Below are positions 1 through 9,233 of a stretch of DNA of 64,000 nt, piece after piece. Made by a program: the position numbers and the translations under genes. Within the stretch, counting starts at the first letter, position 1. Each line of letters begins with the position of its first letter. The DNA lies in the NCBI GenBank assembly GCA_019058315.1, contig JAHPZH010000003.1, positions 103,669-167,668 of the forward strand. The letters are read 5' to 3'. Under the pieces are notes generated by a model that worked only from the letters and a program-made list of their open reading frames with translations, was not told the DNA's origin and searched no databases. This DNA comes from Candidatus Helarchaeota archaeon (GTDB taxonomy: Archaea; Asgardarchaeota; Lokiarchaeia; Helarchaeales; RDOG01).

Positions 1-361
1 AGCAAGAGAAATGGGATATATGAAGTTGGGAATCTTGGGAACAGTATATATAATGACAGGCCTAATGTACCCAACTTCTCTTAAAAAGTTTGATATTACT
101 TTTGAGATACCAGAAAAAGAAGATCGAGAGAAAATTAATAATATTATTTTTAAAGAACTTGTAAACGGTATATTTACTGAAAAATCACGACTTTATTTTA
201 ATGAAATTATTCAAAAGTTTAAAAATTCGGGATGTGATGCGGTAGTTTTGGGTTGCACTGAAATTCCATTAATTGTAGACCCAAATGATTGCCCTTTACC
301 AACATTGGACTCAACTCGTTTACTTGCAAGAGCCGCTATAAGAAAAGCTCTCGAAATATAA
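1..361 (+). CDS. Aspartate/glutamate racemase family protein (5' truncated by window edge)
   Basis: Frame appears open to the window start; C-terminal motif GCDAVVLGCTEIPLIV and TLDSTRLLARAAIRKAL typical of Asp/Glu racemases. Confidence 0.8.
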   Translation, partial: AREMGYMKLGILGTVYIMTGLMYPTSLKKFDITFEIPEKEDREKINNIIFKELVNGIFTEKSRLYFNEIIQKFKNSGCDAVVLGCTEIPLIVDPNDCPLPTLDSTRLLARAAIRKALEI

Positions 362-438
362 CATTAATTGAAAAAAATATAAACCAATAACGCAATTATG
401 GTAATATAAATTTCCTTCATGGTTTTGGTGTTATTTTA

Positions 439-801
439 TTGGGAAGATTAGATAAAAAATCGGAAAAAAAGAACAAATCCGAAATAAAATCCAAAGAAGA
501 ATTAAAAAAACATAATGAAGCAGTAATTAACGCCATATTAAAAGATTTATCCGAATCTGAGAAAGCACTTCAAATAAATGAGAAACATCCTGAGGAAAAT
601 ACTATAACAGATATTGAAATTTTACCTCAACTAAAAATGGAATCCAAGGAAATCTCTGAAGATATAGAATTAACTCAAAATAAAGGCACTATAGAAAATT
701 TGGAGAAAATTTTTGAAAATGAAACTGGAAAACATGCAATTTGGCGTGGAAAAGAAACTAAAAGCTTTATTCAATGGAAAAAAAAGAGACAGAAGTCATA
801 A
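439..801 (+). CDS. Hypothetical highly charged protein
   Basis: 120 aa ORF, Lys/Glu rich, no recognisable family. Confidence 0.5.
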   Translation: MGRLDKKSEKKNKSEIKSKEELKKHNEAVINAILKDLSESEKALQINEKHPEENTITDIEILPQLKMESKEISEDIELTQNKGTIENLEKIFENETGKHAIWRGKETKSFIQWKKKRQKS

Positions 802-879
802 ATTTGAAAATAAAATTATTATTTTTTAGTTAAAATAAAGTGGAATTTTATTTACTTCTAATAGAAAAAAATATAAAAA

Positions 880-2286
880 GTGGATGAAATGAGTAAAGAA
901 TTATTTGATATGATAGACAGATTAATCATAAATCTTATGGGTGAAACAAAAATCCCTGGCCTTGCTATTGGAATTGTAAAAGATGGAGAACCATTTTATA
1001 CTAAAGGATTTGGTGCAAGAAACTTGGAAAAAAATCTTCCCTTCACTCCAGATACTCTATTTGGAATTGGTTCTATCTCAAAATCCTTTACAGCTTTATC
1101 CATAAACCAACTTGCTGAGCAAGGAAAAATAGATCTCCATGAACCAGTTAGAAAATATATTAATTTTAAGCTCGGAAAAAGAAAAAATCCAATAACAATC
1201 CATCATTTACTTTCCCATTCCTCTGGGATTCCTGAACTTCATGCAACTATTTTAACATTAATACGCAGTCTGGGCTCTTTAGATTCTATAATTCCTATGA
1301 GCAGTTGGGATGATTTCTTGCTGCATATCAATGGTGCAGAAAAAGAAATTTTCGATGAACCAGGAAAGTGTTATTTTTATAATAATGATGCTTTCGCTTG
1401 TCTTGGTCTGATTATTGAAGAAGTTACAAATATGAAATTTGAGGATTATATTAGAAAAAATATTCTTAACCCTCTAGAAATGAAGAGATCAACATATTTA
1501 AAGATTGATTATGAAAAAGATAATAACGTAATGACGGGATATTTACCTTCTGATGATGATAAGCCCTTAAGAGCAACACCTCCTCCATTCGATAAAATAA
1601 TGTATCCAGCAGGGGGATTATTAAGTTCAGTTCGAGAGATGCAAAATTACATAATTGCTTTATTAAATAAAGGAAAATTTAAAGATAAACAAATAATTCA
1701 AAAATCTTCATTAGATAAAATCTGGACTCCCCATACAAAATTACCAGCAGGAACTAGTTATGGTGAAGGAGATGCCTGGTATTGTTATGGTTGGACTCTA
1801 GAAAAAGATTTTTTTGAACAAACATTAATACATCACGGAGGAAATGCATTAACATCTTCTGGATTTTTAGCAATTCATCCAGTTGAAAAGATGGGTATTA
1901 TTATTGGAGTTAATTGTAGTATTCAAGTGGTTCTTGGAGTTATTGTACGCGGATTACTTGCTCTTCTATTAGGTAAAGATATTAATCAAGCCATACCAAT
2001 AATAAATGCTCAACGAAAATTAAGCTTGTTGACAGGTAAGTATGCAATATATAAAGGACTTCAAACTTTAGAAATCTTGCTTGAAAACGGTATTCTTTTC
2101 TTAAAAATCAAATACCCATTAACATCCAAACCGTTAATTGTGTCCCTTGCTTGTGAAAATCTTGAAGAACTAAAATTTTATGTGCCTTTTGCAATTCCCA
2201 ATCAAAAAATCAACGTCCAATTCTTAATTGATAAAAAAGGAAAAGTTCACTTATTAATAGATCGATATTATTTCCATAAATTATAA
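880..2286 (+). CDS. Beta-lactamase family serine hydrolase (class C/DD-peptidase fold)
   Basis: SxxK-like GIGSISKSFTALSINQL, YNN motif in CYFYNNDAFACLG, LLSHSSGIPE, late HHGG motif. Confidence 0.9.
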   Translation: MDEMSKELFDMIDRLIINLMGETKIPGLAIGIVKDGEPFYTKGFGARNLEKNLPFTPDTLFGIGSISKSFTALSINQLAEQGKIDLHEPVRKYINFKLGKRKNPITIHHLLSHSSGIPELHATILTLIRSLGSLDSIIPMSSWDDFLLHINGAEKEIFDEPGKCYFYNNDAFACLGLIIEEVTNMKFEDYIRKNILNPLEMKRSTYLKIDYEKDNNVMTGYLPSDDDKPLRATPPPFDKIMYPAGGLLSSVREMQNYIIALLNKGKFKDKQIIQKSSLDKIWTPHTKLPAGTSYGEGDAWYCYGWTLEKDFFEQTLIHHGGNALTSSGFLAIHPVEKMGIIIGVNCSIQVVLGVIVRGLLALLLGKDINQAIPIINAQRKLSLLTGKYAIYKGLQTLEILLENGILFLKIKYPLTSKPLIVSLACENLEELKFYVPFAIPNQKINVQFLIDKKGKVHLLIDRYYFHKL

Positions 2287-2302
2287 GATATATATTCCTT
2301 AA

Positions 2303-2797
2303 TTAAATTCCAACGATTGAACTTCTTCTTTCCATTAACACAACATCTCTCCATTTACCATTTAATTGACCGATTCGTTCTCTTATGCCCACTTCTTTAA
2401 ATCCACAAGCTTTATGAAGTGATATGCTCGCAATATTTTCAGGAAATATTTTTGCTTGCAATGTCCATATACCATTCTTTTCAGATTCTTTAATAACAGA
2501 TTTTAGAAGACTCTTTCCTATACCTTTACCTCTTGCAGAAGATGTTAAATATATACTTACTTCCGCAACACCAGTATAAGCACACACACCTGAGAATGGA
2601 CTTAAAGCAGCCCAACCTATAACTTTATTATTACTTTTTACAACCAAGCGACAATTTTTTAAATGGTTTCTATCCCATTCCTCCCAACTTGGACACTCAG
2701 TTATAAATGTGGCATTTCCAGTCGCGATACCCTCATTGAAAATCGATTTAACCGAAGACCAGTCGTCATTTTCCATCTTTTGAATTTTAAAATTCAT
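2303..2797 (-). CDS. GNAT family N-acetyltransferase (phosphinothricin acetyltransferase-like)
   Basis: EVSIYLTSSARGKGIGKSLL acetyl-CoA binding motif; SLHKACGFKEVGIRERIGQLNGKWRDVVLMERR. Confidence 0.88.
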   Translation of the reverse strand: MNFKIQKMENDDWSSVKSIFNEGIATGNATFITECPSWEEWDRNHLKNCRLVVKSNNKVIGWAALSPFSGVCAYTGVAEVSIYLTSSARGKGIGKSLLKSVIKESEKNGIWTLQAKIFPENIASISLHKACGFKEVGIRERIGQLNGKWRDVVLMERRSSIVGI

Positions 2798-2836
2798 AAT
2801 ATAACCTTATGGAGGGAATAAAAAATGTAGAATTCA

Positions 2837-4354
2837 TTAAATTTCAAAATCAATCTCTGCAACAGGTGCAGCTGCAGTAGATATACCTTCTGCTGTTTTA
2901 TACTCTTCGAGAGTTCTTTTTTCTACCTTTTTAATATATTCTTGTAATTTCCGATCAATATCAGGTGATATTTCAGGAGGTACATATGATTTAATTATGT
3001 CATCAATTTTTTCTTTAGCGATTGCAATTAAATCCCGAGAACCTTCTTTACGCCATCTACTTCGACGCTTGCGATCCAATAATTTAGGTATATATAATTC
3101 TTTTTTCATATGTTTTAATGTGTGCATCTCTCCTAAAAATGAAACACCTTTTTCAGTACTTGTTGCAATCTTCTTAATGACATCCAATGCAAGAGTTTCA
3201 TCATTAACCGTTATGCCATCAAATGCTCTCTTTATTATTCCTACTAATTCATCATCAATCACTAAAAGTTCAAGAGCTTCAGTTAAGGTTGATTCATAAG
3301 TACCAGCACATGTAATATAATTAATTCCTGCTTGTGCAGCTAATAAGAGAGTTTGTAACCGCTCAATTCCATTTTGAATATCTAAACATTTCGAATCTGT
3401 AACTCCACCAACTCCCCGAGATGGAATATTATAAAATCTTGCTAATTGAGCAATTCCTGTAGTAATTAAGCCTGTTTCCAATGCTCCTAAGGCGGTATTT
3501 CCTGAACGCATATCGGTTGCACATGAGACAGTTCCAAAAAATACCGGGCTTTTTGGATCATATATTTGCGCTAAAATGATTCCACCAATAATTTCAGCAT
3601 TGGTTTGTACTAATAATCCTGCTAATGTTACAGGTGCAGTACTACCTGCAAGAGCTTCTGGTGCAATAATTGTAGGTTGTTTATATTTAGCAAAGACTTG
3701 AAGACCATTTGTCATTATTTGAGGAAGTTGTAACGGACTAGTTGGATTCACAAATCCTACAAGTCTAGGTTTCTTTATAAGTTCCTCATCATCACCTACA
3801 ATTATAGATACCATATTCATCATATCTTGACTCGCAACCTTTCCATAACATCCCAAACCATATGGTTTGCGAGTATTTTTTGACCATTGATAAATACATT
3901 GAGCGTGGATTGAGGTAAATTGAACATCATTTGGCCATACATCCACATGAGAACAATTGATATGCTTCAAAGAATCAACTACTCGAATTTGTTGAATTGT
4001 ATCTGCTAGAACTGTTTTTCTAACTTTGGTTTTCTTTGAAGGATCGTAAATTTTCACTGGCGTTCCTATTGTAGCAAATTGAGTAGTTTTGGTATTTACT
4101 TCAAAATTAAAAGATCCATCAGGACCATGTAATTTGAATGAATTTGGAACTAATTTTAACTGTTCCTTAATGAATGATTCAGAAAATTTTACAAAAGAGG
4201 ATTTTTCATCAGTTTCTGCACCCTTTTTTTGAAGTAATTTACGAGTTTTAGGATCTTCAATTTGAATACCAACAGTTTCAAGTAATGACATAGTTGAATT
4301 GTGGATTGTGTTAATCTCATCCTTAGAAAGAACTTCAATTTTTTTCAATCTCAT
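2837..4354 (-). CDS. Trimethylamine methyltransferase (MttB) superfamily protein, non-pyrrolysine type
   Basis: 505 aa, MttB-like overall (IHNSTMSLLETVGIQIEDPKTRKLL; GGVTDSKCLDIQNGIERLQTLLLAAQAGINYITCAGTYESTLT...); frame runs without in-frame stop. Confidence 0.9.
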   Translation of the reverse strand: MRLKKIEVLSKDEINTIHNSTMSLLETVGIQIEDPKTRKLLQKKGAETDEKSSFVKFSESFIKEQLKLVPNSFKLHGPDGSFNFEVNTKTTQFATIGTPVKIYDPSKKTKVRKTVLADTIQQIRVVDSLKHINCSHVDVWPNDVQFTSIHAQCIYQWSKNTRKPYGLGCYGKVASQDMMNMVSIIVGDDEELIKKPRLVGFVNPTSPLQLPQIMTNGLQVFAKYKQPTIIAPEALAGSTAPVTLAGLLVQTNAEIIGGIILAQIYDPKSPVFFGTVSCATDMRSGNTALGALETGLITTGIAQLARFYNIPSRGVGGVTDSKCLDIQNGIERLQTLLLAAQAGINYITCAGTYESTLTEALELLVIDDELVGIIKRAFDGITVNDETLALDVIKKIATSTEKGVSFLGEMHTLKHMKKELYIPKLLDRKRRSRWRKEGSRDLIAIAKEKIDDIIKSYVPPEISPDIDRKLQEYIKKVEKRTLEEYKTAEGISTAAAPVAEIDFEI

Positions 4355-4380
4355 TTAGATATCAACTCTGATATGATCAT

Positions 4381-5046
4381 TTAATCATGAATGTTTAATA
4401 ATTTTTTAGCTAGAGCAACAGCTTCTATGGCGTCATCTGCCCATCCATCTGCACCAATTTGCTTCGCCCACTCTTCGGATGTCGGGCTACCACCTATGAT
4501 TACTTTATATTTTTCTCGAATACCCCTAGATTTTAATTCTTCTATCACTCGACGCTGTTCATCCATAGACATAGTTATAAGAGCTGAAAGACCTATTATT
4601 TGAGCTCCAACTTCTTCTGCCTTGTCTATAAACGCTTGAGCAGTAACGTCCACTCCAATATTAAATACTTCAAATCCGTTAGAAAATAAAAACGATCCAA
4701 CAAGATCTTTCCCAATCGAATGTATATCACCTTCCACAGTCCCAATGATCACTTTCCCCTTTGTTTGTCGTTCACTTTTCCCTAATTTTTTAATAACAGG
4801 ATCGATAATTTCATCCATAGTGACTTTAACAACATTAGAAGCCATAATTAATTCAGGAACGTAATATTCTTCCTTTTCAAACTTAATTCCTATTAATTTC
4901 ATAATATCTCCAATAATCTTAATGATGCTCTCTGGTGTTGCTTCATTACTATCAATGGCTTTTCTACAAAATTCTTTTAATCCATTTTTATCGAAATTTA
5001 AGATTAAATCTTTAATTCTTTCGTCAATCGACATTGCTCTATTCAC
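4381..5046 (-). CDS. Corrinoid protein (MtbC/MttC-like, B12-binding)
   Basis: DxHxxG motif in GTVEGDIHSIGKDLVGSFLFSNGFEVFNIGVDV plus N-terminal cap helices; directly downstream partner of MttB homolog. Confidence 0.93.
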   Translation of the reverse strand: MNRAMSIDERIKDLILNFDKNGLKEFCRKAIDSNEATPESIIKIIGDIMKLIGIKFEKEEYYVPELIMASNVVKVTMDEIIDPVIKKLGKSERQTKGKVIIGTVEGDIHSIGKDLVGSFLFSNGFEVFNIGVDVTAQAFIDKAEEVGAQIIGLSALITMSMDEQRRVIEELKSRGIREKYKVIIGGSPTSEEWAKQIGADGWADDAIEAVALAKKLLNIHD

Positions 5047-5137
5047 TTTTAGTAGTAATGTGATATAATACTATAAATAACTATTAAATTAAATCTTCGC
5101 TTGAGATTTAATTGAAAAAAAGAAAAATAAGACAATA

Positions 5138-6280
5138 TTAGGCTGGAATTTGTTTTATAACTTTTCCCGGTAATTTTGTTATTATTTGTTCGGCTTGTTG
5201 TACAATTCCATCAATCATTTCTTTTACTGTAGGGATGCTATGGATTCTACCAGTGACTGCGCCGCCCAAGAACGCCGCCTCATCTTCAAGTCCATCCATT
5301 AAATTCGCAAAACCCGACATTTCTACTTTCATTATTTCATTAGTCGAGGGGCATGGTATTCCGCGATATAAATCTGAGGCCCCTTCAATTGTTGCATCAA
5401 TGATTTCGAGAGTTTTGGGATTTCTTACAAATCGCATTGGTCCAAAAACTCCACGACCAACTAATGTATCTTCTTCGGTTCTTTTAACTAGTACTTCTTT
5501 CCATGTTTGATTGAAATCCGATTCCTTGGTGGCAATAAAACGTGTACCCATTTGAATTCCAATTGCTCCTAATGCTAGTGCGGCTGCTAATGATGCACCG
5601 TCTGCAAATCCACCAGCACCAACAACTGGTGTATTAACAGTTCTTACGACTTCAGGAAGAAGAACCATTGAAGAAACATCACGCCAAGAACAGTGTGCTC
5701 CTCCTTCTCTACCAGATGCAATAATTATATCCACTCCAGCTTTTTCGCATCGTTTTGCAGTCTTCACGCTTGGGCAAACATGGCACCAAACAATATCGGG
5801 CAATTCTTCCTTTATTGGAATTCTTGGTTTTTTGGCACCTTTTGCCTTTGCATCAACCGCCCATGGCAAGGGATCACCTGCAGATGTTACTATAACTTTA
5901 AATTTTTTCTGCATCTCCGGTTTTTCTTTCATTAGTTCAATCATGCCTTTAATCAAGCGTCGTGCCGCAAAATCGAAATCAACCGCAACTGGAGTATTCA
6001 TGCCAAATTTCGCATCGGGATGGTCTTTTAGATGGTCATATACGTATTGTATGACTTTTTTTATGATATCTTTGGGACGACCTCTCCCAAAAATTTCCTG
6101 AGCTCTTTCTGGAGTTGCTTGGGTTGCAGTTCCGCCCGCCATTCCTATGGTAGAAACCAAACCTAAACCACCAGCCTTTGCCACGGCGATACTAAGTTCG
6201 GTAGTGCTATAAGGTCCCATTCCGGCTTGTATTATTGGATATTTTGTTCCAATCATTTCTTGAAATTTTGTATAAATCAA
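5138..6280 (-). CDS. Nitronate monooxygenase / 2-nitropropane dioxygenase-like FMN enzyme
   Basis: KYPIIQAGMGPYSTTELSIAVAKAGGLGLVSTIG; ASGREGGAHCSWRDVSSMVLLPEVV; TPVVGAGGFADGASLAAALALGAIGIQMGTRFIATKES. TTG start at 6280 with upstream ggagat. Confidence 0.92.
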   Translation of the reverse strand: MIYTKFQEMIGTKYPIIQAGMGPYSTTELSIAVAKAGGLGLVSTIGMAGGTATQATPERAQEIFGRGRPKDIIKKVIQYVYDHLKDHPDAKFGMNTPVAVDFDFAARRLIKGMIELMKEKPEMQKKFKVIVTSAGDPLPWAVDAKAKGAKKPRIPIKEELPDIVWCHVCPSVKTAKRCEKAGVDIIIASGREGGAHCSWRDVSSMVLLPEVVRTVNTPVVGAGGFADGASLAAALALGAIGIQMGTRFIATKESDFNQTWKEVLVKRTEEDTLVGRGVFGPMRFVRNPKTLEIIDATIEGASDLYRGIPCPSTNEIMKVEMSGFANLMDGLEDEAAFLGGAVTGRIHSIPTVKEMIDGIVQQAEQIITKLPGKVIKQIPA

Positions 6281-6341
6281 TAAATTATCTCCTTTTATTC
6301 TAAATTAAGATAACAAAAAGATTTTAAAAAATTATGCCTTT

Positions 6342-6385
6342 ATATATTATCTCAAGTAAGATAATATATTATCTCAAGTAAGATA
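6342..6385. promoter_or_regulatory. Two tandem copies of a 22-bp direct repeat, each with an imperfect-spacer dyad TTATCT-N6-AGATAA
   Basis: atatattatctcaagtaagata occurs exactly twice back-to-back; abuts a TATATAAAGG TATA-like element (minus strand ~6337-6346) upstream of the 5138-6280 gene. Confidence 0.55.
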
Positions 6386-6538
6386 AGTAAAAAGACAATT
6401 AATCTTAATCTAAGCACTAATACTCATTAATTATTAACAATATATCTTGATAAAACATGCCCATTTAAAATAATTTGTGCAAATTACATGCATATAGATT
6501 AATATGGTGTACATTTAATTATTTAATCTAGAAATAAT

Positions 6539-6593
6539 AATCATTTCTTGAAATTTTGTATAAATCAATTTTTTATCTCCTTTTATCCTAAAA
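6539..6593 (-). pseudogene. Duplicated 5' end (ribosome-binding region plus first ~10 codons) of the nitronate monooxygenase gene
   Basis: aatcatttcttgaaattttgtataaatcaat...tatctccttttatcctaaa repeats 6251-6304 with few changes; encodes (TTG)IYTKFQEMI then diverges and stops after ~16 codons. Confidence 0.65.
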
Positions 6594-6617
6594 GCCCCCC
6601 AAGAAATCTTTAAAAAA

Positions 6618-6851
6618 TTATAGTAGACCTAGCAATAATTGAAGTTCTTCTAAATATAGTTGACGATTTTCCCCTTCTGTAAGTTCAATTGACACCTCTC
6701 CCCCGTAAAATTCGATAACTGCCATTAAATCCCCTTTTTTGTATGTTAAAATTATACTTTTTCCTGCTTTTTTACTATTTACAAAAAAGAATTTCTTTTC
6801 TTTTAAAAACGGTTTAATGATAAGTTTCCAATTTTCACCATTTGTTATCAA
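6618..6851 (-). CDS. Small hypothetical protein
   Basis: 77 aa ORF, no known motif. Confidence 0.4.
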   Translation of the reverse strand: MITNGENWKLIIKPFLKEKKFFFVNSKKAGKSIILTYKKGDLMAVIEFYGGEVSIELTEGENRQLYLEELQLLLGLL

Positions 6852-7032
6852 AATATCACAAATCCATTAAGAGCCTATTTTATTAATTTGAATTAATTAT
6901 TTTAACCTCTTTAAAGATTTTAAAAAGATTTTTATATTTTTTATCTTAAAATTGATAGAAATCCAAAAAAGATTGACTGTAAATTTATTATTTATATCAT
7001 TTTAACAAAAAATCTGCTAAAAAAAGTTTAGG

Positions 7033-7614
7033 TTGTATTCAAAAATGGGAACTATGTATGAAATTCGATGGCACGGACGTGGTGGACAAGGTGCTATTAC
7101 TGCTGCTGAAATTCTTGCTGAAGCGGCTTATTATTATGAAGATAAATGGAATTGGGTGGCTGTATCTCCTACATTTGGAGCAGAAAGACGTGGTGCACCT
7201 ATTATAGCATCATCTCGAATAGCGGATGAAAAAATCAGAGTCCGTTCTGCAATCACTACACCTGATATTGTAGTTGTCTTAGATGACACCTTATTAGACG
7301 TTGTAGGTGTTACGATGGGGCTTAAATCAAATGGAAAAATTATAATTAATACTCCTAAAAAACCAAATGAACTTAATCTCGAAGGAGACTTCCAAATTGT
7401 CACTGCTGATGCTACAGGGGTCGCTTTGGAGCTTGATTTGAAAGCAGCTGGTTTACTTGTAACTAACACTCCAATATTAGGAGCAGTTGTAAAAGGAACA
7501 GAATTAGTTGCACTTGATGCAGTTCAAAAGATTATTAAAAAGAGATTTCCCGGAAAAAAAGGTGACCTAAACGCCAAAGCAGCCCAATTAACTTATGAAA
7601 GAACACTATTATAA
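7033..7614 (+). CDS. porG: 2-oxoacid (pyruvate):ferredoxin oxidoreductase gamma subunit
   Basis: EIRWHGRGGQGAITAAEILAEAA; VSPTFGAERRGAPIIASSRI; first gene of PorG-D-A-B cluster. Confidence 0.93.
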   Translation: MYSKMGTMYEIRWHGRGGQGAITAAEILAEAAYYYEDKWNWVAVSPTFGAERRGAPIIASSRIADEKIRVRSAITTPDIVVVLDDTLLDVVGVTMGLKSNGKIIINTPKKPNELNLEGDFQIVTADATGVALELDLKAAGLLVTNTPILGAVVKGTELVALDAVQKIIKKRFPGKKGDLNAKAAQLTYERTLL

Positions 7615-7695
7615 TAAAAATTATTTAATCTTTTACGAAAACTTGAAAAACCTTTTATTCAATTTTTCGTTGTTTAGTTAGAATTAATATAGGAT

Positions 7696-7995
7696 TTGAC
7701 TAGTATGGACGAAGAAAGACCGATATCTTCCATGTCTTTTCCAATTGAAGGTGAAGCTGGTAAAACTGGGACATGGAGGACCCATCGACCAATTATTGAT
7801 AAAACTAAATGTACTGCTACCAAACAAAATAAATTGGTTTGTATGTTATGTTGGTTATTTTGCCCCGAAGCTACTATTAGTAAAACTATCCCTCCCAAAA
7901 TAAATTATGAGTATTGCAAAGGGTGTGGTGTTTGTGCAGAAGAATGTCCCACCAAAGCTATTTCCATGGAAGAGGAGGCTAATTTTAAGGAGTAA
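7696..7995 (+). CDS. porD: 2-oxoacid (pyruvate):ferredoxin oxidoreductase delta (ferredoxin) subunit
   Basis: GTWRTHRPIIDKTKC...CMLCWLFCPEATI and CKGCGVCAEECPTKAI; position between gamma and alpha; true start probably the ATG at 7705. Confidence 0.9.
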   Translation: MTSMDEERPISSMSFPIEGEAGKTGTWRTHRPIIDKTKCTATKQNKLVCMLCWLFCPEATISKTIPPKINYEYCKGCGVCAEECPTKAISMEEEANFKE

Positions 7996-8000
7996 TACTT

Positions 8001-9224
8001 ATGGGTGAGAAGTTATTAGTAACTGGAAATCATGCAGCTGCACATGCATGTAAAGATGCGAGAGTCCAAGTAGTAGCGGCATATCCAATAACCCCACAGA
8101 GTCCTGTTACAGAAAAGATTTCTGAATTTATAGCAGAGAAAAAAATGAAGGCACAATATATTTGTGTTGAATCCGAACATAGTGCAATCAGTGTTTGTAT
8201 TGCAGCTAGTACCACTGGTGCAAGGGTATTTACAGCATCTTCAGCTAATGGATTATGTTTGATGCATGAACAATTACATTGGGCTGCAGGGTCCAGACTA
8301 CCTATCGTTCTCGCAGCAGTTAATCGTGCTCCAGCAGCTCCTTGGAATGTATGGACTGATGAACAAGATTCAATTAGTCAGAGAGATACTGGTTGGATTC
8401 AATTATACTGTGAAGATAACCAAGAAATATATGATACTGTTCTCCAAGCATATAGAATTGCTGAAGATCCAAGGGTATATGCACCAGTGATGGTTTGTTA
8501 TGACGGATATATTCTATCTCATACAATAATGCCAGTCGAAACAATTGATCAAAAACAGATTGATGATTTTTTACCTCCATATAAACCGCATACAATCTTA
8601 GATCCAAAAGATCCTCGTGTTATTAATCTTGTAACCTTCCCATGGATTCGTCATGATGTTGATAAACCAGGAATAGAAAAATTTGGAGCATACCCTGAAA
8701 TAAGATTTGGACTTCAAAAATCATTACTTAATGCAGTAGACGTTATTAAGGAGATAGATGCAGATTTTGGTAGTCGGTTTGGTAGAAATTATGGAATTTA
8801 TAAAGAATATAGGTGTGAAGATGCCGATTTAGTAATAATGGGATTAGGCACACTCATTTGTGAAGCTCAAATTTCTGCAGATATGTTAAGAGAAGAAGGA
8901 TATAAAGTAGGAGTGTTGAGTCTAAAGCTATTTCGTCCTTTTCCAAGACAAGATTTAATTAAATTTGCTTCAAGAGAAAATATCAAGGCATTTGCTGTTT
9001 TTGATAGGAATCTAAGCTATGGCTATGAAGGAGCTTTATGTTCTGATTTTAAAGCCACACTTTTTACTGGTCATATCGATAAACCAGTTCATAATTATGT
9101 TGCTGGAATAGGGGGAAGGGATGTAACTGCCCAACAAATTGTAGATGCAACTAGAAAAAGTTGCAAAGCCCTTGAAAAAAATCAGATTGATAAGGAGTTA
9201 GAATGGATTAATGTCTTTCCTTGA
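8001..9224 (+). CDS. porA: 2-oxoacid (pyruvate):ferredoxin oxidoreductase alpha subunit
   Basis: AAYPITPQSPVTEKISEF; ESEHSAISVCIAASTTGARVFTASSANGLCLMHEQLHWAAG; C-terminal AVFDRNLSYGYEGAL. Confidence 0.94.
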   Translation: MGEKLLVTGNHAAAHACKDARVQVVAAYPITPQSPVTEKISEFIAEKKMKAQYICVESEHSAISVCIAASTTGARVFTASSANGLCLMHEQLHWAAGSRLPIVLAAVNRAPAAPWNVWTDEQDSISQRDTGWIQLYCEDNQEIYDTVLQAYRIAEDPRVYAPVMVCYDGYILSHTIMPVETIDQKQIDDFLPPYKPHTILDPKDPRVINLVTFPWIRHDVDKPGIEKFGAYPEIRFGLQKSLLNAVDVIKEIDADFGSRFGRNYGIYKEYRCEDADLVIMGLGTLICEAQISADMLREEGYKVGVLSLKLFRPFPRQDLIKFASRENIKAFAVFDRNLSYGYEGALCSDFKATLFTGHIDKPVHNYVAGIGGRDVTAQQIVDATRKSCKALEKNQIDKELEWINVFP

Positions 9225-9233
9225 GGTGAAAAT

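Noticed and set aside
2837-4354. Possible pyrrolysine codon in the MttB homolog
   Set aside because: The ORF is full length with no internal TAG, so read-through is not required
5235-6101. Plus-strand ORFs within the nitronate monooxygenase region
   Set aside because: Antisense shadows of a strongly conserved coding sequence
6342-6385. CRISPR-like array
   Set aside because: Only two units with no spacers; better explained as an operator-like dyad repeat
7134-8607. Minus-strand and out-of-frame ORFs inside porG/porD/porA
   Set aside because: Overlap conserved Por subunits; no independent coding evidence
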